NCBI RefSeq assembly: GCF_023897065.1
Contig: NZ_JAMHIV010000049.1
Location: 1-53,011, forward strand
Length of the DNA stretch: 53,011 nucleotides
Reading direction: 5' to 3'
Source of the DNA: Crossiella sp. SN42
GTDB taxonomy: Bacteria; Actinomycetota; Actinomycetes; Mycobacteriales; Pseudonocardiaceae
Shown here piece after piece: positions 45,208 to 51,910 of this stretch (positions within the stretch are counted from its first letter, which is position 1; each line of letters begins with the position of its first letter). A model generated the notes under the pieces. That model saw only the letters and a program-made list of their open reading frames with translations. It was not told the origin of the DNA and did no database searches. Position numbers and translations under genes: made by a program.

Positions 45208-45419
45208 CCGCGCTCAACCACAACGCCGCCTGTAGCGGCTACAGCGCTGGCTCCCTGGAGCGCTGCGCGTTCCGGTCGGCGTTCTGGGTTCGGCACGCCG
45301 CGGACACCGACTGGGGCACCCACGCCTGCGCCGCGCACTTGGCGCAGATCGTGCGGTGGGTGGCCAGCGGACACGACAACTGCGACCCGATCGTGCGCGT
45401 GCTGGCAGGTGCCCGATGA
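45204..45419 (+). CDS. AICE hypothetical protein, 71 aa
   Basis: Contains scattered Cys and His (CSGYSAGSLERC, HACAAHLAQIV) that might bind metal. Unknown function. A 15-bp palindrome CTGTAGC-G-GCTACAG lies at 45230-45244 inside the frame. ATGA overlaps at both ends. Confidence 0.65.
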   Translation: MTALNHNAACSGYSAGSLERCAFRSAFWVRHAADTDWGTHACAAHLAQIVRWVASGHDNCDPIVRVLAGAR

Positions 45420-45652
45420 ACACCGACACCATCCCCACCGGCACCAGCCTGCTCAGGCTGATGTGCCACCTGCTCGCCACCCAGCCCGCCTGGGACGCGC
45501 CGGACACGGCCAAGGCCGACTGGTTCGACGAGAAGGCCCGCGTGCTGGAGCTGATCGCGGCCACCGACCGGCCGGATGCCACCTACATCGCCCAGCGCGC
45601 CCAGTTCGCCCGCGAGATGGCCGCGGAGTGCCGCAAGGCGGGTGAGCAGTGA
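45416..45652 (+). CDS. AICE hypothetical protein, 78 aa
   Basis: A soluble helical protein (SLLRLMCHLLATQPAWDAPDTAKADWFDEKARVL). No motif recognised. ATG 45416 overlaps the previous stop. Confidence 0.65.
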   Translation: MNTDTIPTGTSLLRLMCHLLATQPAWDAPDTAKADWFDEKARVLELIAATDRPDATYIAQRAQFAREMAAECRKAGEQ

Positions 45653-45822
45653 TGGCACTGGAGATCACCACCCAGGGCACCTGCCGCCACTGCGGCAGTG
45701 ACCTCGCGCAGGCCGTCGAGTCCGGCCGTACCCGCCACTGGGTCCACTACCTCACCCGCCTGATCCGCTGCGCCTCCGGCGAGACCACCGCTGAGCCCGT
45801 GACCCTGGAGGTTGTGCGATGA
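45652..45822 (+). CDS. AICE small CxxC protein, 56 aa
   Basis: CRHC near the N-terminus, a His-rich middle (RTRHWVHYLTRL) and one further Cys give a possible zinc site. Unknown function. ATG 45652; one-base overlap with the previous gene and ATGA overlap with the next. Confidence 0.6.
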   Translation: MALEITTQGTCRHCGSDLAQAVESGRTRHWVHYLTRLIRCASGETTAEPVTLEVVR

Positions 45823-46706
45823 CCAGCGCCTACCCCGCCCCCATCGATGACCTGCTGCCCCGGGCACAGCGGCTGGCCGCCGAGTCCGGCCGGACCCCGT
45901 CCCGCAACCACCTCATGCGCGAACTCGGCATCGGCGCGAAGAAGGCCACCGCGCTCCGGGAGAAGCTGACCGGCGAGACCGGACAGCCCACCGGAGCGTC
46001 CACCGCCCCGGACCCGGCACCCCGGCTCTACGCCCTGCGCGCCCCGGAGTCCGAGGCAGCGCAGGCCGAGGCCAGCGAGCCTGCGGCCGATCACGAGCCG
46101 ACGGCGACCACGCTGGTCAGCACGGTCGCGAACCCGGAGCCGACCACCCCGGCCCCGCCGGTGACCGCGCCGGTCGCGCCGACGCTGGCCCAGCGCATGC
46201 GCGGCTGGTTCGCCCCCACCGCGCCGACCACCCCGGCGGCCCCGGCCCCGGGTGCGCGCCCGGTCCGGCGGGTCCGCTCGTGGCCGGTGCTGCTGCTGGC
46301 CCTGCCCGCCTTCGTCGCGATCTGGGGCGGCTGGGTCGGCCTGGGCAAGCTCACCGGGTTCGGCCCGGTGGACTTGCTCCCGGGGATCGCGGGCGGGTTC
46401 GTCCTCAACACCGCGATCACGCTGCCCATCGGGGTGGAGGCGTACGCGGCCTTCGCCCTGCGGGTCTGGCTCTCCGGCGCGACCCGCAGCGCCAAGGCCC
46501 GCCGCTTCGCCAAGTTCTCGGCGGTGGGCTCGCTGCTGCTGGGCATGGCCGGACAGGGTGCCTACCACCTGATGACCGCCGCCGGGATGACCCAGGCGCC
46601 GTGGCAGATCACGGCGTTCGTCTCCTGCCTGCCCGTGGTCGTTCTCGGCTGTGGCGCGGCCCTGGCCCACCTGCTCCACCACGACGAGGAAGGGGACAAC
46701 CAGTGA
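45819..46706 (+). CDS. Membrane spread-like protein with N-terminal winged-helix
   Basis: A 295-aa protein. Residues 10-50 (RAQRLAAESGRTPSRNHLMRELGIGAKKATALREKL) resemble a winged-helix seen in AICE proteins. A Pro/Ala/Thr-rich linker (about 55-150) leads to three or four membrane helices (SWPVLLLALPAFVAIWGGWVGLG, FVLNTAITLPIGVEAYAAFALRV, SAVGSLLLGMAGQGAYHLM, ITAFVSCLPVVVLGCGAALAHLL). The position just before traB and the topology suit a DNA-transfer or spread partner. The GTGA overlap with traB supports this. Confidence 0.7.
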   Translation: MTSAYPAPIDDLLPRAQRLAAESGRTPSRNHLMRELGIGAKKATALREKLTGETGQPTGASTAPDPAPRLYALRAPESEAAQAEASEPAADHEPTATTLVSTVANPEPTTPAPPVTAPVAPTLAQRMRGWFAPTAPTTPAAPAPGARPVRRVRSWPVLLLALPAFVAIWGGWVGLGKLTGFGPVDLLPGIAGGFVLNTAITLPIGVEAYAAFALRVWLSGATRSAKARRFAKFSAVGSLLLGMAGQGAYHLMTAAGMTQAPWQITAFVSCLPVVVLGCGAALAHLLHHDEEGDNQ

Positions 46707-48946
46707 CCAGCACCGACACCACGACCCTCGTGGGCACCCCCGACCCCGACGAGTCCGCGCTGATCCTCGCCGCCGCCGACCCGGCCACCGGCACCGTGGA
46801 GAAGGCCCCGGCCGTCTCCAACATGGTGCCGCCGCACCGCAACCCCGTCCCGGCCGAGGCCGAGGCGGAGGTGCTGGAGGGTGAACTGCTCCCCGGCCGG
46901 GCGGTCGCGGTCGACCAGCCCGACACCACCGGCCGCCCGATCTGGGAGGGCTACCGCAATGCCAAGCGGCAGCCGCTGATCGCGCCGTGGCTGCGCTCGT
47001 GGGAGACCTTCCAGGGCACCGCGGCCTTCGCATGCCGGCATTACCTCCACACCGCCGCCTACCACGCCCTGCGCGTGCCGCTGTATGCCCTGCATCTGCT
47101 CACCCGCGCCCCGCGCGGCCTGGGCCGGGCACTGGGTGCGGCGTGGCGGTGGCTGGCCGATGCCGAGGCAAAACCGTTGCGCGCCAGCGCTGTTGCCCGT
47201 GATGACGCCGCGGAGTACTTGCGGTTGTCCTTGCAGCGCAACCTCCGCGTGGCCACCCGGCTCGGCCTGCTGGGCGCGGCGCTGCTGGGGGTGCTCATCG
47301 GCTGGTGGATGCTGCCGGACCCCGTCCCGGTGTGGGTGCGGTGGGGGCTGTGGGCGCTGGTGGCCGGGGGCATCGCCGCCCTGGGCCTGGCCGGAACCCC
47401 GGCCGACAAGCCCTTTGCCACCCGCGCGGTGGTCTCCACCGAGGTCGCCAAGCTCACCAGCGACATCGTGATCCGGGCCTTGTCGGCGGTGGGCATCTCC
47501 GCGATGAACCCTGCCCGCGGTACTGCGATCACCTTCCCGGCCCCGATCACCCGCGACGGCCCCGGCTGGCGGGCCGATGTCGACCTGCCCTACGGGGTGA
47601 CCGCGGTCGACATCATCGAACGCCGGGACCGCCTGGCCTCCGGTCTGCGCCGCCCGCTGGGGTGCGTGTGGCCTGAGCCTGCCAGCGAGGAACACGCCGG
47701 ACGCCTGGTGCTCTGGGTCGGCGACCAGCCGATGAACAAGGCCCGCCAACCGGCGTGGCCGCTGCTGCGCGGCGGGGAAGCCGATGTGTTCAAGCCGCTG
47801 CCCTTCGGCAACGACCAGCGCGGCCGGGCGGTGTCCATCCTGCTGATGTTCGGCAACATCCTCATCGGCGCGATGCCCCGCTACGGCAAGACCTTCGCCC
47901 TGCGGGTGCTGCTGCTGGCGCTGGCGCTGGACCCGCGGGTGGAGATGCGGACCTTCGAGCTCAAGGGCACCGGTGACCTCTCGCCGCTGGCCAAGGTCTC
48001 CCACCACTACGCCTCCGGTGCCGATGACGGCACGATCGCGGCCTGCGTGCAGTCGCTGCGGGAGGTCTACAAGGAGCTGGAGCGGCGGGCGAAGACGATT
48101 TCCGGGCTGCCCAAGGACATCTGCCCGGAGAACAAGGTCACCCCGCAGTTGGCCAGCAACCGCAAGCTGGGCCTTCACCCCCTGGCGGTGTCGATTGATG
48201 AGTGCCAGGAGCTGTTCTCCCACCCCGACTACGGCAAGGAGGCCGGGGAGCTGGCCACCGCGATCATCAAGCGCGGCCCGGCCATGGGCATCATCCTCAT
48301 CCTGGCCACCCAGCGCCCGGACAAGGACTCCCTCCCCACCGGGGTGAGCGCGAACGTGGGCATCCGGTTCTGCCTGCGGGTGATGGGCCAGGTCGAAAAC
48401 GACATGGTGCTGGGCACCTCCGCCTACCGCAACGGTGTCCGCGCGACCATGTTCACCCAGTCCGACAAGGGAATCGGCTACCTCGTCGGTGCCGCCGATG
48501 ATCCGCAGATCGTGCGGTCGTCCTATCTGGACGGTCCCGCCTCCGAGCGAGTTTCCGAGCGGGCGCGCGCCCTGCGGGCACACGCGGGCACCCTCACCGG
48601 CCACGCCGCCGGGGAAGACACCGCGCTGGGTGAGGGCGAGCGGCGGGACACCTTGCTGGCCGACGTCGCCGCGGTGCTGGGTGGCGATGAGGCCAAGGTG
48701 TGGAGCGAGACCGTGGTGACCCGCCTGGTCGAGCTGCGCCCCGCGGTCTACGGGGCGTGGGCAGAGCTGGACGGCGGTGGCAAGGCCGCCGCGCTCTCGG
48801 CCGCGCTCAAGCCCTACAGCATCTCCACCGGCCAGGTCTGGGGCACCGACCCCGCCACCGGCAAGGGCGCGAACCGGCGCGGCATCGACCGCTCCGACAT
48901 CACCACCGCGATCGCAGAGCGTGACCGAAAGGCGATCGCGACCTGA
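46703..48946 (+). CDS. FtsK/SpoIIIE-type DNA translocase (TraB-like)
   Basis: A 747-aa ATPase that moves double-stranded DNA between mycelial cells. Two membrane helices lie near 186-232. The motor has Walker A GAMPRYGKT (389-397), Walker B VSIDECQELF (Asp499-Glu500) and a RecA-like TQRPDKDSLPTGVSANVG segment. The C-terminal part (about 640-747) should be the DNA-recognition domain; it ends in a winged-helix-like TDPATGKGANRRGIDR stretch. The clt site this family binds is often next to the gene. GTG 46703 overlaps the previous stop. Confidence 0.92.
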   Translation: MTSTDTTTLVGTPDPDESALILAAADPATGTVEKAPAVSNMVPPHRNPVPAEAEAEVLEGELLPGRAVAVDQPDTTGRPIWEGYRNAKRQPLIAPWLRSWETFQGTAAFACRHYLHTAAYHALRVPLYALHLLTRAPRGLGRALGAAWRWLADAEAKPLRASAVARDDAAEYLRLSLQRNLRVATRLGLLGAALLGVLIGWWMLPDPVPVWVRWGLWALVAGGIAALGLAGTPADKPFATRAVVSTEVAKLTSDIVIRALSAVGISAMNPARGTAITFPAPITRDGPGWRADVDLPYGVTAVDIIERRDRLASGLRRPLGCVWPEPASEEHAGRLVLWVGDQPMNKARQPAWPLLRGGEADVFKPLPFGNDQRGRAVSILLMFGNILIGAMPRYGKTFALRVLLLALALDPRVEMRTFELKGTGDLSPLAKVSHHYASGADDGTIAACVQSLREVYKELERRAKTISGLPKDICPENKVTPQLASNRKLGLHPLAVSIDECQELFSHPDYGKEAGELATAIIKRGPAMGIILILATQRPDKDSLPTGVSANVGIRFCLRVMGQVENDMVLGTSAYRNGVRATMFTQSDKGIGYLVGAADDPQIVRSSYLDGPASERVSERARALRAHAGTLTGHAAGEDTALGEGERRDTLLADVAAVLGGDEAKVWSETVVTRLVELRPAVYGAWAELDGGGKAAALSAALKPYSISTGQVWGTDPATGKGANRRGIDRSDITTAIAERDRKAIAT

Positions 48947-49083
48947 CCGGCCGGGCGCGCTGGGTCTAGCAGCGACCCCCGCTAGACCTAGCGCCCCCGC
49001 TAGCAACCCACATGCCCGCTGATCAGCGCCCTAGTTCCTAGCGGCGTCGGCCGAGGACGGCCGAAAACAGCCCCGGAGGACCT
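48947..49083. other. CTAG-rich spacer after traB
   Basis: Six CTAG tetramers occur within 76 bp (48966-49041), including CGCTAG-AC-CTAGCG (palindrome) and two copies of CCCCCGCTAG. CTAG is otherwise rare at this GC content. The spacer could be an operator cluster, a transfer (clt) or replication-origin site. GGAGGA at its end serves the next gene. Confidence 0.55.
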
Positions 49084-49395
49084 GTGAACCCCCGCAGACC
49101 CGCTATGCCCTTGATCGCCACCACCCTCACCATCGTCACGTTCAGTGATATTGCGCCGCGGCTTTCCGGCTACACCGGGGCCGCGCTGGGCGCACTCGGC
49201 GGTGGCTACGTGCTGGCCTGCACGGCCTTCCCGTTCCGGCCCTGCCGGGCCTGCAAGGGTATGGGCCGCCACCTCAACCGCGGCGTCTTCGGCGGCATCC
49301 GCCTCTGCACCGCGTGCAAGGCCACCGGCCTGAAGCTCCGCGCCGGACGCAAGGCGTGGAACTACCTGCGCCGCACCCGCCGCAACTCGCGCTGA
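49084..49395 (+). CDS. AICE membrane/zinc-ribbon protein, 103 aa
   Basis: Two hydrophobic segments (AMPLIATTLTIVTF and ALGALGGGYVLACTAF) are followed by CRACKGMGRH...CTACKATGLK, a double CxxC ribbon of DnaJ-like type, and a basic tail. Function unknown. GTG 49084 with GGAGGA upstream. Confidence 0.7.
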   Translation: MNPRRPAMPLIATTLTIVTFSDIAPRLSGYTGAALGALGGGYVLACTAFPFRPCRACKGMGRHLNRGVFGGIRLCTACKATGLKLRAGRKAWNYLRRTRRNSR

Positions 49396-49418
49396 TCACC
49401 CTGACCAAGGAGCACGCC

Positions 49419-49694
49419 ATGTCCAGCACCACCCTGTTCAGCGCTGCGGCCCTCGTCCTGGCGGCCGTGGCCGGTCCCACCTCGTGCCAGCCGGGCCAGG
49501 GACGTCCCGCGCCTGCACCGACTGCCCCCACGACCCGGCCGCACCACACCGCGGTTAACCCCGGTGAGTTCGCCACCTCCTGCGACGGGCACGGCCGACC
49601 CTTCAACGTCCGGCCGAACACCCCCGCCGCCCGCGCCTGGGCGGCCAAGGCATGCGCGCACCTCGAACGCGGCCTGAACGATGCGGGCTGGTGA
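49419..49694 (+). CDS. AICE putative small exported/lipoprotein, 91 aa
   Basis: The N-terminus (MSSTTLFSAAALVLAAVAGPTSC) looks like a signal with a possible lipobox at Cys23, although no basic n-region is present. A Pro/Thr-rich linker and a small domain with two Cys (FATSCDG, AKACAHLERG) follow. Unknown function. ATG 49419 with AAGGAG upstream. Its end lies inside the region of possible starts of the primase gene. Confidence 0.6.
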   Translation: MSSTTLFSAAALVLAAVAGPTSCQPGQGRPAPAPTAPTTRPHHTAVNPGEFATSCDGHGRPFNVRPNTPAARAWAAKACAHLERGLNDAGW

Positions 49695-49698
49695 CGTC

Positions 49699-50706
49699 AT
49701 GCACAAGCACACGCGCAACCTGCTGGCCGCCGCCCTGGACACCGCCGCCCGCGGCTGGCCGGTCTTCCCCCTCGCGCGGCGCAGCAAGAAACCCGCCCTG
49801 CACTCCGAGCAGGACTGCCACCGCACCGGGCTGTGCGCCAGCGGGCACCTCGGCTGGGAACAGCGCGCCACCACCGACCCCGACCGCATCCGCACCTGCT
49901 GGACCGCCGGAGACTGGAACATCGGGCTGGCCACCGGCCCGGCCGGGCTGCTGGTCATCGACCTGGACATGCCCAAGTCACCGGATGAGGTCCTTCCGGA
50001 CGGCTGGAACCGGAGGGGGGTTCGCACTGGTGAGGACGTCTTGGCCCTGGTGTGCGAGCGGGCCGGGCAGCCCATGCCGGCAGAGACCCGGACTGTGGCC
50101 ACACCCTCCGGTGGGCTGCACCTGTACTTCGCCCTGCCCAAGGGCGTGCAGCTGCGCAACACCCAGGGCGAGAAGGGCGCCGGTCTCGGCCCGCTCATCG
50201 ACACCCGCGCCGGGGGCGGCTACGTCATCGCACCCGGCTCGACCACGCCGAACGGGACCTACGAGCTGGTCTCCGATCACCCAGTGGCGCAGGCCCCGGG
50301 CTGGTTGGTCCAGGCCCTGACTCCCAAGCCGCCTACAGCCATCTCAGCGGCCTCCCAGGTCGCCGCAGACCGCATGCCGAGCTACGTCCGGGCTGCCGTG
50401 GCCGGGGAGTGCACCAAGGTACGAGCGGCCCAACGGCACGCCCACCAGAACACCCTCTACTGGGCCGGGATCGCACTCGGACAGCTCGTCGGCTCCGGGG
50501 ATCTCCCTGCGGCTACAGCCGAATCTGCCTTGTTCGCAGCCGCAGGCCACATCATCGGAGGCCCGTGCCGGTGCACCGCGGCCATGGTGATCCGCAACAT
50601 CCAGAACGGCCTGCGCGACGGCCAGAAACGCCCCCGCGTCCGGCGGGAAAAGCCTCCGGCCGAGACCAGCGCGCTGTTTGCTGCGCCGGATCGGGGTGCG
50701 GCATGA
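49699..50706 (+). CDS. Bifunctional DNA primase/polymerase (Prim-Pol)
   Basis: A 335-aa archaeo-eukaryotic-type primase-polymerase. Catalytic motifs are visible: WNIGLATGPAGLLVIDLDMPK (Asp88, Asp90), PSGGLHLYF (His141) and DTRAGGGYVIAPGS (170s). A C-terminal helical extension (about 215-335) is of the AICE kind. It would prime or copy the excised element. ATG 49699 is preferred (GGTGA close upstream); ATG 49681, in frame, overlaps the previous gene. It is coupled to the DpdA-like gene by ATGA. Confidence 0.9.
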   Translation: MHKHTRNLLAAALDTAARGWPVFPLARRSKKPALHSEQDCHRTGLCASGHLGWEQRATTDPDRIRTCWTAGDWNIGLATGPAGLLVIDLDMPKSPDEVLPDGWNRRGVRTGEDVLALVCERAGQPMPAETRTVATPSGGLHLYFALPKGVQLRNTQGEKGAGLGPLIDTRAGGGYVIAPGSTTPNGTYELVSDHPVAQAPGWLVQALTPKPPTAISAASQVAADRMPSYVRAAVAGECTKVRAAQRHAHQNTLYWAGIALGQLVGSGDLPAATAESALFAAAGHIIGGPCRCTAAMVIRNIQNGLRDGQKRPRVRREKPPAETSALFAAPDRGAA

Positions 50707-51542
50707 GCGAGCCGACGTTCCTGCTGGGCACCCATCAGCCCAGCTGGTTCCCTCGCGCCGGGGTGCCGCTGTTTGTCTCCGACAGCCGCTTGCGCGCCCG
50801 GCGTACCTTTCCCCGCGCAGCTGCGCCCTGGTGCCTGGACTCTTCGGGGTTCACCCAGCTCCAGCAGCACGGCCGGTGGACGTTCACGCCCCAGCAGTAC
50901 ATCGACCGCGCGCTGCGCTACAGCGAGGAGATCGGCCGCCTGCGCTGGATCGCTCCCATGGATCACATGTGCGAGTGGATCGTGCGCCATGGTGGCCGCC
51001 TGGGGCGCATGGTCTTCGCTGGGACCGGACTGTCCACCGAGGCCCACCTGAACCTGACCGTGGACAGCGTCGCGCAGCTGCGCGACCTCGCCCGCGGCCG
51101 GGTGCACGTCATTCCCGTGGTGCAGGGCGACCAGCAGGAGGACTACGAGCGCTGCGCGCTGTTGTACGAGCGGGCCGGGTTCGACCTGACCCGCGAACCG
51201 GTTGTGGGGCTGGGGTCTGTTTGCAGGAGGCAGGGAACGGTTGAGGCGCATCGGATCATCCAGGCACTGCACGCCCACGGCATCCGCAACCTCCATGGCT
51301 TCGGCGTCAAAACCCTCGGCCTGCTCCGCTACGGGCATCTGCTCACCTCCGCAGACTCCCTGGCCTGGTCCGACGATGCTCGCCGTAAGCAGCGCCCGGC
51401 CTGCGGTCAGGTCCATCCCCGTGGAGCCAAGAACTGCGCCAACTGCCTGCCCTACGCCCTGTCCTGGCGCACCCGCCTGCTCGCCCGGTTGGCCGGGCAG
51501 GCACGCCAAGGCGACCTATTCGACTACCAGGAGGCGGCATGA
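50703..51542 (+). CDS. DpdA/TGT-like putative 7-deazaguanine DNA transglycosylase
   Basis: A 279-aa protein resembling the catalytic barrel of tRNA-guanine transglycosylase and its DNA-acting relative DpdA. CLDSSGFTQL (Asp46) matches the TGT SDSGGFQ motif, VVGLGSVCRRQGT matches the substrate loop, and HGFGVKTLGL...LTSADSLAW places a candidate nucleophile at Asp218. A zinc site is formed by Cys234, Cys245 and Cys248, with His238 nearby. DpdA exchanges guanine for a 7-deazaguanine in phage and genomic-island DNA. Start ATG 50703; both ends overlap neighbours. No preQ0 synthesis genes are in the window. A role in modifying element DNA is inference. Confidence 0.68.
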   Translation: MSEPTFLLGTHQPSWFPRAGVPLFVSDSRLRARRTFPRAAAPWCLDSSGFTQLQQHGRWTFTPQQYIDRALRYSEEIGRLRWIAPMDHMCEWIVRHGGRLGRMVFAGTGLSTEAHLNLTVDSVAQLRDLARGRVHVIPVVQGDQQEDYERCALLYERAGFDLTREPVVGLGSVCRRQGTVEAHRIIQALHAHGIRNLHGFGVKTLGLLRYGHLLTSADSLAWSDDARRKQRPACGQVHPRGAKNCANCLPYALSWRTRLLARLAGQARQGDLFDYQEAA

Positions 51543-51910
51543 CCACGCCCCGCATCCTCATCACCGGTAGCCGGGACTGGAGCGACGTCCGCACCATCCG
51601 GCTGGCCCTGACCAAGGCCCGCAAGCAGTTCCCCGGCGCGGTGCTCGTCCACGGCGCATGCCGCGGCGCGGACCTGCTCGCCGCGCACCTGTGGTGCACC
51701 TGGGGCCTAGCCACCGAAGCACACCCGGCTGACTGGCACGGCCACGGCCGGGCCGCCGGACCGATCCGCAACCGGCACATGGTCGCCCTCGGTGCAGACC
51801 TCTGCCTGGCGTTCCTGCTGCCAACTTCCTGCGGCTCACTCGGCTGCGCCGAACTGGCCGAGGCTGCCGGAATCCGCACCATCCGCATCCAGCCGGGAGA
51901 CACACGATGA
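51539..51910 (+). CDS. SLOG-family protein (YspA/DUF2493-like)
   Basis: A 123-aa Rossmann-fold protein. ILITGSRDWSD at the N-terminus and VLVHGACRGADLLAA in the middle are the SLOG/YspA signature; IRNRHMVALGADLCLAF completes it. SLOG domains bind nucleotides or their derivatives; related proteins occur with mobile-element and conflict genes. Start ATG 51539 overlaps the DpdA-like stop, and its own stop overlaps the next gene, so it is translated with both. Confidence 0.85.
   Translation: MTTPRILITGSRDWSDVRTIRLALTKARKQFPGAVLVHGACRGADLLAAHLWCTWGLATEAHPADWHGHGRAAGPIRNRHMVALGADLCLAFLLPTSCGSLGCAELAEAAGIRTIRIQPGDTR

Noticed and set aside
50052-50702. Long upstream extension of the DpdA-like frame
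   Set aside because: It overlaps the Prim-Pol gene in another frame and is Arg/Ala/Gly-rich shadow sequence; ATG 50703 with an ATGA overlap is the natural start.
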